64,000 bases of DNA, taken from the NCBI GenBank assembly GCA_031772625.1, contig CM062813.1, positions 768,056,720 to 768,120,719 of the forward strand, read 5' to 3'. Under the pieces are notes generated by a model. That model had not been told where the DNA came from, searched no databases, and saw only the letters and a list, made by a program, of their open reading frames with translations. The first letter of the stretch is position 1, and every line of letters starts with the position of its first letter. The stretch is from Pinus tabuliformis. Its lineage: Eukaryota; Streptophyta; Pinopsida; Pinales; Pinaceae. A program made the position numbers and the translations under genes. This document shows positions 12,495 to 25,314 of the stretch, one piece after another.

Positions 12495-12919
12495 TAATGA
12501 AAGGATATCTTGGGGTAAGGCCAAAACCCCTTTCATTTAAAATTTTCAATCCTTGAAGCCTGTGGTTTATGGCCCACAAACCTTATTGGAAGAATTAGAT
12601 AGTGCTTTGGCCTTAAAACACCCAGCCAACACATAAAATCGGGACCACTCACTTATTCGGCTTTTTCTTTAAAAATCGGGACCTCAACACTTTATCGCAA
12701 AACAAAGGAATACACGAGAAAACCCCGCTACAAACTCTTGGGCCATATCTTAAATATTAAAGCCCCAGCACTAGAACTCTGTCGAGTCTACTCTTTAATG
12801 GCTCCAAACCTTTCCGCCGACCTTTCCCATCTCCGATTAGCAATCAGATCTTGACCGTCTATTTCATTCGTTGATCCAATGGCTATCGACGTATTGCTAT
12901 ATCGGAGTTTCGACATATA
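12495..12919 (-). repeat. LTR, right copy, first part (before nested insertion)
   Basis: Begins TAATGAAAGG, matching TGATGAAAGG at 10610. Similarity to the left LTR stops abruptly in TTTCGACATATA at 12919 and resumes at 20860 with ATATCCACTATCC, corresponding to the uninterrupted TTTCGGCATATCCACTATCC of the left LTR (about 11025-11045). Confidence 0.85.
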
Positions 12920-14544
12920 TGTTTAGTCAATTTAATGTCTTAAATTTCTCTACATAAATTATCAATCCGGGTATCGTAAGCTGATGAAGTGTGGTGCACT
13001 ATATGTGCTTAGTTAACCTTTCTCTTACTTCGTTGTTTTATAGTTTATGTTGTTTTTGGGGTTTTGTTTTAACATGCAATAATCAAATAATGAGAAAATG
13101 ACTATGAGACCAAGTATCCTTGCTGCAGCAAAAGGACAAGATGATTCTATCATGTCATTAGTTCATTAGAAGGCTAAGTGCATCACTAATCTACAATCAA
13201 CTTGAAAGCATGCAGTAATTCAAACTGTGCATTAAACTGCAAAGAAAGAGCTTGAAAGAAATAACTTGAAATGAAACTGAAAGCAAAGCATAAAAACCAC
13301 GTTCTAATGGCATTAGTCTCTACCCATATTGCTGCAAATAAAAGAAACAAGAAAATCACTTCAAGGACTGATGATAATGGTTATCTCTTCCTAACTCCCT
13401 GCTTCTACCACATAGTACTGCGTAAAACACGATTAGGAAGTAGCTGAAAACAAATCCAAGAATTGATAAAAACTCTAAATGACAAATTATAACACTACTA
13501 AGCCTTTTCCATCATACTGCTTCCTACATATGTGATTATGTGTAACAAGTGGAAAAAGTATTAGTGCCACAAGTCAAGACTACTTAAAAACAAGCTGCAA
13601 TTAATTAGTGTTCTGTTCTCTTGAAAGATCAACCATTCATGATAAAGAGAGCATAAATTAGTTAGCATCCAACTTGTAAAACTAAGCTAAAAACTAATCT
13701 AGAAAACAGAGTAAAAAGGGTAGCATTACGAATAAGACAACTGCAACTACCATTAGATATTAAAGCAAATACAACAAAGACACACAATCCCGAGAGAAAA
13801 TAACTTGCATAAATTAAAATTGCATGAATGAAAATCTAATCTACCTTACATTCTACAAAGCAATATTTACAAAATGAAATCTAATCTACTTACATCTTAA
13901 TATGCTCCATGACATCTACTTCACATCTCCTTCCATGTTGAGAACATCAAAGCTTTATTCAATTTCTTCAAAAGTACAAAGTACAAAAGCTTTCAAAAGC
14001 CATGGGACTAACAAGCTAAAAGGACTAAGAAAAGACTAAAGGAAAAGACTAGCAAATGAAGGAGAGAGATCTCCTATTTATACAAAAAGATGAGAGCCAT
14101 CTCATTAATGATAATCCATGAATCTCTCCCTATACCTCTAGAGTCCTAATCAAAATAGGAACTGATAAGACACATGTCTTTTGAGAGTTACAATACAATT
14201 AGGAGATGTGACACATATCCTCATGATCCCATGATTCTTTTCAACCAAATTCGAATTTGGCCTTAGAGTGCCACATAAGGGTCTTCTAGAAGTCTCCTTT
14301 CAACCTACACATGTCAACAAACTCAACCCATTTGTTAGGTATAAGCATATGCACATTATTTTCTAATGTTTAACCACAAATTCACTTAAAAGGCTTAGAA
14401 ATAATAAATATTGGAAAAACATAAAGGTAGCCCAATGATAATGAAAGTGGGATGAATGTGGTGACATAGTAGTGAAATGGAGGTGATATAATGGACATAA
14501 TAGTGAAAGTTAATGGAAATGAATGACATTTTCAAGACTCAACA
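12920..14544 (-). repeat. LTR of nested element, left copy (3' LTR)
   Basis: TGTTTAGTCAA...GACTCAACA on the plus strand, 1,625 bp. Over 99% identical to 19224-20859 by eye. Confidence 0.9.
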
Positions 14545-14552
14545 TACCCCCC
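14545..14552 (-). other. Polypurine tract of nested element
   Basis: TACCCCCC on the plus strand, hence GGGGGGTA on the element strand directly before the 3' LTR. A second, longer G run (C10 on the plus strand) with the same CAACTGA flank lies at about 14972-14986. Confidence 0.6.
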
Positions 14553-16499
14553 AACTGAAGCTATTGCATGTCCTCATGCAACATATATTACATTGACTCT
14601 TTTGATCCTTGAGCTTTGGCTTAACTTTGCATGATATCATTTGATAACTTCATATTTCTGCAAAGTGTTTTTCTTGAATTGCAACATGGTTGGTTCTTGT
14701 GTTACAACCATTTTTTGTTGCCTTCTATTTTGATCTTTGAACTTTGCATAATGATATTTTGATTATTGTTGCAAAGTATATCTTTATTGAATTGCATGAT
14801 GGTTGGTTCTTGTGTGACAACCATGATTTTGTTTATATCCAATTTATCCTTTAAGCACTTTTTCAAAAGCCATTGTATGCTCATAATAGCAATGTAATAA
14901 TTAATATATATTGGAAGTATGTGAGCTCTTGAATATGATATGGACATGGCAATATATGAATATGAATGTATCCCGCCCCCCCCCAACTGATGGTATTGGC
15001 AATTTTATGTAATGAGGAAGAGAAATGTTTTTCCAACAATTATCATTCTAGCTTTTTATGGAATTCTATGGTTAAAAGTTAGAAAATGCCGTACCTTCAC
15101 TTACCCTTTGGAATGGATGAGTTGTATGTGTGGTGGCTGAAAACTTCTGATCATATTCTTCTTCAAGTGGCTGAACAAAAGGAGTCATGGATAGAGAGAT
15201 AAGATGGATTTTTATTGCTTCTACTAAAACTTGCTGAATCTGCTCCAAAATCCTGAAAATAATAGTCTTCATGTCTTCAAAACTCATTGGCACAATTCCT
15301 ACTATGTGAAAAGATGTTCTAATGTCGAACATAGTAGGAAATTGTTGGCTTAGTGGCCATTAATGGATGCCACTAGTCAACACAAGCACTCTCACCATTG
15401 ATGTCAATGAGAGTCAAGATGCCCAAACACATCTTGCTAGGTACGAATGAATTTGCTGATGTCGAGTCACCTAGAAGATCTAACGAACAAGGGACATTAA
15501 TGTATTCCCATTGTTTGTCAGCATGAGGACTTGCCATTAAGGCATGCAAGCCTCAAGGTGTTTTTACAAAGAAATTAGACTCAAAGGACTATGGACTCAA
15601 TAATTTGCATTGAAGCAGGGCTTATTTGCGGAATGAAAATGACAAGGAATGGAAAATGAAAATGGAAAATGGCAATGGAGAACAGAAATGACAATGGCAA
15701 TAAGCATGTGAATAAGCCTCTTGCTTTTATTTGTGGGTTATGAATGGACAAAAAGAGATGGAAAGTGTATGTGAATGAAAATGGAAGATATGGAAGAAAG
15801 TGAGATGAATGGTTTATTATGAAGTATGGATGTGATGGATGGATGTGATGGAGACAATAGTATCTGAAAGTTTTTCAAGTGTTTGGATCTGATTTTGCAT
15901 CAACATATTTCCTCTTTGTTGCTGATCATCCTCTTATGAAACAAATTGGTCTCTTAGAGAGACATCATTCCCTTGTAGTCATTTGTCCTTCCTCCTGGAA
16001 CCTGCAAAAAAACTAATACTTCTTCTGCAATGGAATGTAAGATTATCAAAGGAGAGAGGTGGCCAATCTCTCTAGTTATGATATTTACACACAAAACTAA
16101 GAATTTGTATTAATGAAACAAGTTCTCAAAGGAAAAATCAAAAGAATTTATACCTGCTTTGGAATTAGTGCCTCAAGTTGATGTTGCTTCTTTTCAGCAA
16201 TTTATTTCATTATTTGCCATTTCAAACTCTAATGATATATTTCTCATTGTATAGATCTTGTTGAGATCTTTCCAATAGTACTTAAATCATCAAAATCTGA
16301 TTTTGTATGAGAAAGATAGGCTGATTTGAACAATGAGGTTTTTCTGGCTGCGGAATTGAGGAACAGCTCTGTAGCTAAAAATCTTGAATAAAAAGTTAGC
16401 CATTCAACTTTTATTATCAGTCCAAAATTAATCAATACCTTCAGAAAAGTGAGAAAATAACTTGTTCATTTCATTGATTCAAAATTATTATTTTTTCTT

Positions 16500-16770
16500 G
16501 ACATGCAGCGACTTAGTGTGGCGACTCAGTGTGGCGACTTTGTGGTAACACCCAATTTGACTTCCCTTTGACCGGGGTCTTTTTCATCAAATTTGACCGA
16601 ATGAATAGGACACCATCCATGTACTGACATTTCCCTAGCTACCCATGTGACCTGTTTTGCCTGATGACACCTACAACCTAGAGTTTAACAAAACAGCTGC
16701 GGAATCACCAGATGGCTGCGGAATCGCTGAATGGCTGCGGAATTGCCAGACAGCTGCGGAAAGTGCAGAG
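16500..16770. repeat. Short tandem repeats GCTGCGGAAT in element interior
   Basis: GTGGCGACT(C/T)AGT recurs near 16505-16545. From 16695 there are four copies of (A/G)GCTGCGGAA(T/A) spaced about 17-18 bp. A related cluster lies at 18740-18795 and a single copy near 16347. The flanking DNA of both clusters is also similar, so about 170 bp has been duplicated within the element. Confidence 0.55.
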
Positions 16771-19009
16771 TGTGAAATGGAGTGGCTGTGTGCGTGGAAG
16801 AGAACAGTCGATCATCAATTTTGAATTTTTTATTTTTTTTTATCTGCATTTAGGAACTCTGTTAATGGAGAAAACAGTTTTATTGATGGACCTATAATTT
16901 GACAAACAACCTATAACCATGATCATAACTTATTTGGCCCTTTCATAGACTTAGGCCCTTCGAGTTCTGCCCTCAACAACAGACCCATTCTTTGTTCTAA
17001 CAATTCGTCTGCGTGAATGATGGATGAAGAAGATTCATTATGTGTTAGCGGGGAATTGACATGGTTTTATGGAGAAAAATATAGTGATGGTAAATGGAGA
17101 AATAGAGAACAAGTGGCAGGAATGGAGCGGAGTAGTGAAGTAAACACAGTCTTAGCTTCTGTTATTTCAAACAACACTTTAAATTTTCAATCATATCCAA
17201 TCGAGACTCATTTCCTTGGGCAAAAGCAACCCAATAAGACCTTCATTAGGATATGGAGTAATTGCTAGCATTGTGCATGCCTCCACGGAACAAGGAAGAA
17301 TAAAGAGTATTCGTGACCAAATAGAATTTCCCTCATATATTTTAGCAACTCCAGCGCATTCTCTTTGTTTCAAATATGTGATAAATTCTTGAAATCTTTT
17401 ACTTGTCATCTCCCATTGATGGAACCAACCGACAAACTACCCTCTTTCTTGACGGAGTTTTATGGACACGTATTTGTTGTGAAGAGCCGTATGTATTTGA
17501 AATGGAGTTAGACAGTGCCGTATTCAACTCAGATTGTTGTTAAACAGGTGTTAATGATTTGCAAACGGGTGGCATAAGGGCAGCAGATATGGTGGCAAAG
17601 AGTGGAAGACGTGGTGGTGCCAGCACACAGCCGAATTAAATCTCTGTCCGCTCAATTAATTGAAAGTTCTGTTTTTTTTCACGCGCGGCAGTAAAAAATG
17701 GACTCCGAAGAACCGCAGATTTCTCCCAGACCGCCACGAATTTCCTCAAACGGTTTCTGGGTTATCTAATTAACCCTCCTAGCAAAAAAACCCATGTTTT
17801 AGTTTTTTGAAATTCGTCTCTGTTTGGGAGAATCGAAGGTGTGAAGTTTGACATTTTTTCAGGTTTACGTTTTTTCTGAGTTTTACTGTTCTTACTGTTC
17901 TGAATTTGCATTCGGCCTTAAGATAAATCTCAGAGGGGAAAAAAATTGTTTTCAGATGCAAAAAATGGATTAGCCAGGGAAGGAGATGCTAAAAATTCTT
18001 CACTAGATTCATCGTCACTTCCAAAGAGAGCGGGACCACGCAAAGAGAGTTGGTACTTCTTCCTTTCCTATGCAACAGCCAACATTACTCTCTTATGCAC
18101 AAGACACCTCGTCTGCAGATTTGATTATGGATTAGAAAGGGTGTTTTGAGGTGAACGCTGAAGAGAGACAGGGGATGGAACTTAGCTTTAGAGACTTGGA
18201 GTGTTATCTCCAAAAATGCATGATTTGATCTTAAAACAAGGAGCTCAACACCTGAAATAAATTTCAGTCTCTAAAAAGAAATGCCGAGGCCCCATGGATT
18301 CTACAAGTTTGCATTCACCTCCTCATTGTTACCTAATCATTTTAACATTCGATTCCCCTTTTTTTTCTCACATATACAGTGCATTTTTTTATTTTTTTTT
18401 ATGTTGCAGGCTTATTTCAGGTTAAAGCTTGATCAAGGAGGCAGATTTTTTTATTGAAGCCACAATGAAAACTAGGAATGGAGATAGCCATAGATTGTTT
18501 TTTTCTTTTCTTCCTTCTCTGAAATTGTAAAATTTTATAAAAAGGATTAATGATTTTCAATTTCAGGCAGCAAATACTTCAAGAAAAACATGTTAAAAAC
18601 AAGACTTTGACTGAGGTCCTAGGCTGGTTTTTCATCGATCTGAGCTGGGTGACTAGGATAGGATCCATGTCGGGACAATTCTGGAGATGCCCATGTGGTC
18701 GGTTTTTTCATTGGATGCCTGTAACCTGCTAAACCTTGAAACAGCTGCGGAATTGTCAGCTAGCTGTGGAATTGTCAGATAGCTGCGGAATCAGGGCAGT
18801 TTCTGCAGCTAAGTTGCAAAACCTTATTTGAACAGGATACAGTGTTTTGAAGACCACTACAAAGCATAACCAGACAATTTTGGACAATTTGAACCTATCA
18901 AAGCAGTTGAATTTCATTTTTTCATTTTTTTTTTTTCATTTTTTTTTTTTTTTATTGAATCAATTGAAATGTTTGAAGTTTATTTTGTCTCCTAATTTTT
19001 TTTTTTTTT

Positions 19010-19163
19010 AACAATTCTTTTTCTGATCCTCCAGATCACACAGAGTGCAGGAGGAGAGCATACTCAAGAATTATTATTTTGTCTTTTTTACTTAACAATC
19101 CTTTTTTTGATCCTCCAGATCACACAAAGTGCAAGAGGAGAGCATACTCAAGAATTGTTAATT
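19010..19163. repeat. 84-bp tandem duplication near the primer site
   Basis: The block containing GATCCTCCAGATCACACA occurs at 19010 and again at 19094, the second copy with several substitutions. It lies in the leader region just after the 5' LTR and primer site on the element strand. Confidence 0.65.
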
Positions 19164-19203
19164 TTTTTTCAGATGTAAGAAATAAGGTCTCCTAATTACA
19201 CTT

Positions 19204-19220
19204 CCCCGGCAACGGCGCCA
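19204..19220 (-). other. Primer-binding site, tRNA-Asp type
   Basis: Plus strand CCCCGGCAACGGCGCCA equals the 3' end of plant tRNA-Asp including CCA; the element strand reads TGGCGCCGTTGCCGGGG, three bases from the LTR. It sets minus-strand orientation. Confidence 0.85.
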
Positions 19221-19223
19221 AAA

Positions 19224-20859
19224 TGTTTAGTCAATTTAATGTCTTAAATTTCTCTACATAAATTATCAATCCGGGTATCGTAAGCTGATGAAGTGTGGTG
19301 CACTATATGTGCTTAGTTAACCTTTCTCTTACTTCGTTGTTTTATAGTTTATGTTGTTTTTGGGGTTTTGTTTTAACATGCAATAATCAAATAATGAGAA
19401 AATGACTATGAGACCAAGTATCCTTGCTGCAGCAAAAGGACAAGATGATTCTATCATGTCATTAGTTCATTAGAAGGCTAAGTGCATCACTAATCTACAA
19501 TCAACTTGAAAGCATGCAGTAATTCAAACTGTACATTAAACTGCAAAGAAAGAGCTTGAAAGAAATAACTTGAAATGAAACTGAAAGCAAAGCATAAAAA
19601 CCACGTTCTAATGGCATTAGTCTCTACCCATATTGCTGCAAATAAAAGAAACAAGAAAATCACTTCAAGGACTTATGATAATGGTTATCTCTTCCTAACT
19701 CTCTACTTCTACCACATAGTACTGCGTAAAACACGATTAGGAAGTAGCTGAAAACAAATCCAAGAATTGATAAAAACTCTAAATGACAAATTATAACACT
19801 ACTAAGCCTTTTCCATCATACTGCTTCCTACATATGTGATTATGTGTAACAAGTGGAAAAAGTATTAGTGCCACAAGCCAAGACTACTTAAAAACAAGCT
19901 GCAATTAATTAGTGTTCTGTTCTCTTGAAAGATCAACCATTCATGATAAAGAGAGCATAAATTAGTTAGCATCCAACTTGTAAAACTAAGCTAAAAACTA
20001 ATCTAGAAAACAGAGTAAAAAGGGCAGCATTACGAATAAGACAACTGCAACTACCATTAGATATTAAAGCAAATACAACAAAGACACACAATCCCGGGAG
20101 AAAATAACTTGCATAAATTAAAATTGCATGAATGAAAATCTAATCTACCTTACATTCTACAAAGCAATATTTACAAAATGAAATCTAATCTACTTACATC
20201 CTAATATGCTCCATGACATCTACTTCACATCTCCTTCCATGTTGAGAACATCAAAGCTTTATTCAATTTCTTCAAAAGTACAAAGTACAAAAGCTTTCAA
20301 AAGCCATGGGACTAACAAGCTAAAAGGACTAAGAAAAGACTAAAGGAAAAGACTAGCAAATGAAGGAGAGAGATCTCCTATTTATACAAAAAGATGAGAG
20401 CCATCTCATTAATGATAATCCATGAATCTCTCCCTCTACCTCTAGAGTCCTAATCAAAATAGGAACTGATAAGACACATGTCTTTTGAGAGTTACAATAC
20501 AATTAGGAGATGTGACACATATCCTCATGATCCCATGATTCTTTTCAACCAAATTCGAATTTGGCCTTAGAGTGCCACATAAGGGTCTTCTAGAAGTCTC
20601 CTTTCAACCTACACATGTCAACAAACTCAACCCATTTGTTAGGTATAAGCATATGCACATTATTTTCTAATGTTTAACCACAAATTCACTTAAAAGGCTT
20701 AGAAATAATAAATATTGGAAAAACATAAAGGTAGCCCAATGATAATGAAAGTGGGATGAATGTGGTGACATAGTAGTGAAATGGAGGTGAAATGGAGGTG
20801 ATATAATGGACATAATAGTGAAAGTTAATGGAAATGAATGACATTTTCAAGACTCAACA
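19224..20859 (-). repeat. LTR of nested element, right copy (5' LTR)
   Basis: 1,636 bp, TG...CA. It is 11 bp longer than the left LTR because AAATGGAGGTG is present twice in tandem near 20777-20800. Confidence 0.9.
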
Positions 20860-21612
20860 ATATCCACTATCCTTCGCACTTGGCCCTGTGATTAGATCAC
20901 GACCGTCGATCTGGTAACTCGATCTGACGGTTGTGATTAAACCAATCAACAAACTTGCTCAACAGATCTCAACCGTTGATCTACTCATGTTAGATCCAAC
21001 AGCTCACAAGGATTTCGGGTGAGCAACGTGTGTGAGGATTAACCGCCTGAAAAGCAATTTCCTCTCTCCTCCTCGCTGCTACGTGTCACTTGCTGAGTGG
21101 GATCAGAGGCCTTCCCTTCAATACCACTTATGGGTTTGAGGCCGCCCGAAATACCATTCCCACTGTTTTAAACCCGCTTTCCTCTTATACGATATGAATG
21201 AATTACTCCGCAGTGACTCCATCCAGGCCATTGATCTTACAGATCTAACGTTCCCTGTGCATTCTCTGTTTGTTTCCCCTTTAACGTGATCTCGTCTGCC
21301 TTTGATGATTTTTTATGTTGAAACCCAGTTCCTTTGCCATCTCTGTTCTCACGACAACCAACAATTATATAGAACAATATCATTAGATCGCCATTGATCC
21401 TACAATGATCAATGGTCGATCAACACACTTATCACACAGGACTTCAAGCCATTAACGCATATATATATGAAATACACACAGGCGCACAATCAATAATGAA
21501 ACACACACTACACAACAAAGTTACATTCTAAGGCATTTTAGCCTTAGGCACAAGTTCCCCTCTCGATTACATCGAATCTATCTACCCTCTCTGTCTATCT
21601 ATATCTATCTCA

Positions 21613-21649
<37 letters not shown>

Positions 21650-21904
21650 GAAACATTGGATCGGATCACTGAAAGGATCCGATCAATCCTCTCCTTGAAT
21701 CACTTAACTGTCCCTGATTCCTGTCTACATGCATACATATGTGGCAGATTTCATTTAATAAGTCTCCTCGAGAATTTTATCCATTCCATCATTTACTCTG
21801 TTTTGAATAGAATTTCCCCTGTTTTGCTCTGATGGTCCATGTCCTCTCGTTCTCCATTTTGGATTCTTCTAATGATTAAGGGAGGGTCAGATGCTCCTGC
21901 ATCA
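20860..21904 (-). repeat. LTR, right copy, second part (after nested insertion)
   Basis: Continuation of the right LTR, beginning ATATCCACTATCC and ending CTCCTGCATCA, followed by the CATAG target duplication. Together with 12495-12919 it rebuilds an LTR of about 1.47 kb. Confidence 0.85.
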
Positions 21905-21909
21905 CATAG

Positions 21910-23993
21910 CCATAATACAATCAGTGGACCTATCAACATGCCTACTATTAGGCACTAAAACAAGCTAAATCATAGCTAATGCTATTTTATAAACTCAAAT
22001 ATAACAACATCACATTATACCAAAAAATGGATCCCAAGAAAACACTTTCATATCTATTGACATGTCGTGCATTGAACCAAACAATTTCTTATATCGGGAA
22101 AGGTAATCAACAACCTTAAACAATCAGAGGTCCATGATATTCATTGCATATTAGATAGTGGAATTCACACCTTGTTATAGTCTAGCCAAGGACATCCAAT
22201 ATCCATGAATATTTATGTAAATAACTTTGTAAAACGTGAGGATATCAACAAACACTTTGATCCATAAGCTAAACCATGACCATGAAGGCATCTAAAGAAA
22301 AACATTCAACATGAACATACAAATATCTCAACAACCTTCCTGAGATAGATTCATTCCATGTACACAACACATAAATTGAACGCTTAATAGGATAACCCAC
22401 CATCTTGATTATGGCAGTGAGTTGCCCAAACTCATAACTATATAAAGATCACTAAAATTTTATGAAATCATAGTTAATCCTGAGTGATTTCAAATCACCA
22501 ATAAGGGACATATCAGGAAACCTACAAATGAATGAGAAGGTCACAAACACATAACTCAAATAACTCATAACTACTGTGGATATGCAAGTTAGTTAGTAAA
22601 CAATGGTTATAAAATGAGTCAGGCATTCTTTTGTGAATGATACATGATTAATTATTAGACATAAGTATAATAAGGCATATCATTGTGTATAATAAACTAT
22701 GCATAGCCAAGTATACTTATTTGAATAGCTTGAAATGTATAGCAACTGAATGAGGGACTTCCACTCTCCACCCAACCATAAGCCAGCTACACTCAAGGAA
22801 AATTTTAGTGGCTAATATTCGCAAGTGGGATAATTTTCTATTATTTGTCCAAAAAAAGGTTCACCAATTTCTTTTCTTTTTTTCTAAAAAATATTTGCCT
22901 AAATTTTATAGTATAAAATTATTTTACCTTTCAAATCGCTGAAATTTTATAACTATACATAAAATTACTAAAAAAAATTATATGTTTACAAAGATATTAA
23001 CAAACATTTTATAGATTGCATATTAGGCACTAATGAAATTTTCCAAGGTTTTTAAACTTTAAGAGAAATTTACATCCTTAAAATTTTCCCTAGCTACACT
23101 ACAACCTTCCTTGCAATTGGCCACCCGCGATCCGTATCCAAGGTTTGAGAAAATGCTTGCACAGGGAAAGGGTTCACCCCAACAGGTTCAACATGATTTC
23201 AAGAGATGGACTCCATTATTCTAATGCTTCACCAACTTAACAACTAACATTCAATGGTCCATTCCCTCACTTAAGTTAACATAGGCCACATAGACATAGA
23301 AAATAACTCAATGGTTATAAAACATAGCCATGTGGATGATCACCTAGGTAATAGAGAGTAGGCCATCAGTTCAATGGAAAAATCCTTAGAAAACATGGGA
23401 ATGTCAGCTAGTTATGGCTAACCATGATCCATTTCAAAGCATCCAATGCCCCTTCTTCTCTTTTCTTGCAACTACCATAACCCAAATTGGCTCTTCATCT
23501 CATCCTCTCTTCGATCTACGAGGGAGAATCCCAAGCAATGGCCACCACCTTGCCCTTTGTACTGCTTAGTCTAATCACGCCTCTTCATCCATTAGGATGT
23601 GGTTCAGTCTGTTACGCCACCTCCTCACTCTTGAGGTGAGGGTGTCACCACTTCTTCACCTTGTAATTCTCGTCATTGAGTTCTTCTATATTCATTTTAG
23701 ACCCAATCACATCATGTAACACCTGTCAGATAACTCACTGACTAAGTATACAAGCCACCTTGGCATTTAATTCAGTTTGTATGGGTCGTGGCTTTTCAAG
23801 AAATATAAGCGGGCAAGTAGGATTTGGACATTAAAGTGGCTTCAAATAAAGTAGATGAGCAAGCAAGTTTCTCTCAGGCCAATGATTCATACCAAGCAGT
23901 CGTGCTCCTTCCACATTGGCATTACAATCACAATCATCATTAAAATGAGCAGGGGTTGAATAGGGGGATGTTACATCTATATATAAAGGAGGT

Positions 23994-24059
<66 letters not shown>

Positions 24060-24976
24060 TGATATTGTCAAGGATGAATACATATGTAAAATATGGATTA
24101 AACCTAGCATAGAAACTAGGCCTAACTACACATTGGCATTTGAAGCACTAGGTTAACTAATTGCGTGCAATATTCTTAAAGATAAATATTCTACGATCTC
24201 GTAAATTAAAGAAACCAAAAATTCCTACAATTAAAGCAAAAAACCAAGGTTTCTTGCCCTAGACACCTAAAATCTATTGTTACAAGTAGAAATAATAAAA
24301 AATTCAAGAAAAAGTAATTTACCAAAAGCTTAATGAAGCAACTACCAAATCAAGCAAGGTGATGAGCCAAATTCTCAAACATAGTATCCAATCTATGTTG
24401 GATGTTTTGTTATTATAGTGCATCAACAAACTTACATGGAAGTTGTGCAACCTCAACAACAAACAAGAGAAAATTAAAGAAAAAGACAACATACTACCTA
24501 GCTTATTCCCTATTTTATCCTATGTGATAAAAAATATATAAGTAAAATGTTATGCATCTAAGATCTAAAGCATAAGACAAAGTAAACAATGAAGGCTATT
24601 TTTTATGGCAATTGAAATGATGACTTACAAAAAATATCTCAATAGTGGTTGTTGTCGCACTCTCAATATTGGTCCTTGTAGCAAAAGGTATTCCATGGTT
24701 GTTGTAGAGATTTCAACATTGATTATTGTAGCAAAAGGTGTTTCAATGTCATTCGTGGAGAAAGTTATTTAAAATCAATGTTTAAATTGCATTTTGAAAC
24801 ACCAAAGGTGTTCAATGATGGGTTTGGTTCCAAATAAAAATTGACACATGGTCGTCATAGAATTAGCTACAAGTGTGTTGTCCTTTAAAGTTTTCTAAAT
24901 CCCATCCTAAACAAAAAAAAGAAAGATTCTAATCTCTAAAATTTGAGATATTTTGATTTTTCATTGGTTTTTAAAT
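21910..24976. other. Non-coding interval with a (TA)n microsatellite
   Basis: No coding region on either strand. A pure (AT)n tract of about 58 bp lies at 23997-24054; the 66-codon frame over it is an artefact. Near 24640-24740 a phrase containing TTGTAGCAAAAGGT(A/G)TT is repeated about 65 bp apart. Nothing else recognisable. Confidence 0.45.
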
Positions 24977-25314
24977 TAATTTATCATAACAAAAAAAAAA
25001 TAAATTGTAAGCTGAGGAGGGACCATACGCTTTCCATTAATTCGAATTGAAACTGGTACATTTTCATGGTGGCCTCAACCCGCCCCGAAGGGAAACCGGG
25101 TCTGTTGGCCACATTAAGTTTTTGACAGCCATCCAAAAACAATAAATACTAAGTCTTCTTGTCCAGGCTAAGTATACTAAGCATTCAAAAAGATTACTAC
25201 TAGTTATTAATTGCATTATAAACTGATACTGAAACCAAAAACTATCCACCAGCATTCAAAAAACTATGGAAAGCATATACATATCTTCAGATATTAACCA
25301 GCCATGGCTTCCTG

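Larger units (their letters stand above)
12920..20859 (-). mobile_element. Young non-coding LTR element (LARD-like), tRNA-Asp primer site
   Basis: LTRs 12920-14544 (1,625 bp) and 19224-20859 (1,636 bp) flank 4.68 kb without any ORF above about 95 codons, so this is a large retrotransposon derivative that depends on proteins from a relative. On the minus strand the primer site (19220-19204) matches the 3' end of tRNA-Asp over 17 bases, a usage known from Athila/Tat-type gypsy elements. A polypurine run GGGGGGTA (14552-14545, minus) adjoins the 3' LTR. Target duplication: ATATA on the left, ATATC on the right; the uninterrupted LTR copy has ATATC, so the left one has one mutation. By eye the LTRs differ by about nine substitutions plus one 11-bp duplication. 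Confidence 0.9.
10605..21909 (-). mobile_element. Non-autonomous LTR element with tiny interior, hosting a nested element
   Basis: Two direct LTRs (10610-12107, and 12495-12919 continued at 20860-21904) enclose only 387 bp. A tRNA-iMet primer site sits beside the second LTR, so the element is on the minus strand and the right LTR is its 5' LTR. The 5-bp target duplication CATAG is perfect (10605-10609 and 21905-21909). No protein is encoded. With LTRs near 1.5 kb it is too long for a classic TRIM but has the same logic: LTRs, primer site, almost no interior; it must borrow reverse transcriptase and integrase. The right LTR is split by the element at 12920-20859. Confidence 0.85.

Noticed and set aside
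19204-19220. tRNA-like 3' end sequence
   Set aside because: Only 17 bases match tRNA-Asp and it abuts an LTR; it is a primer site, not a tRNA gene.
23956-24156. Plus-strand frame with Tyr-Ile repeats
   Set aside because: Translation of the (TA)n microsatellite.
24990-25010. Poly(A) tail of LINE A
   Set aside because: The A run is on the plus strand while LINE A is on the minus strand, so it has the wrong orientation; the true tail is lost or very short.
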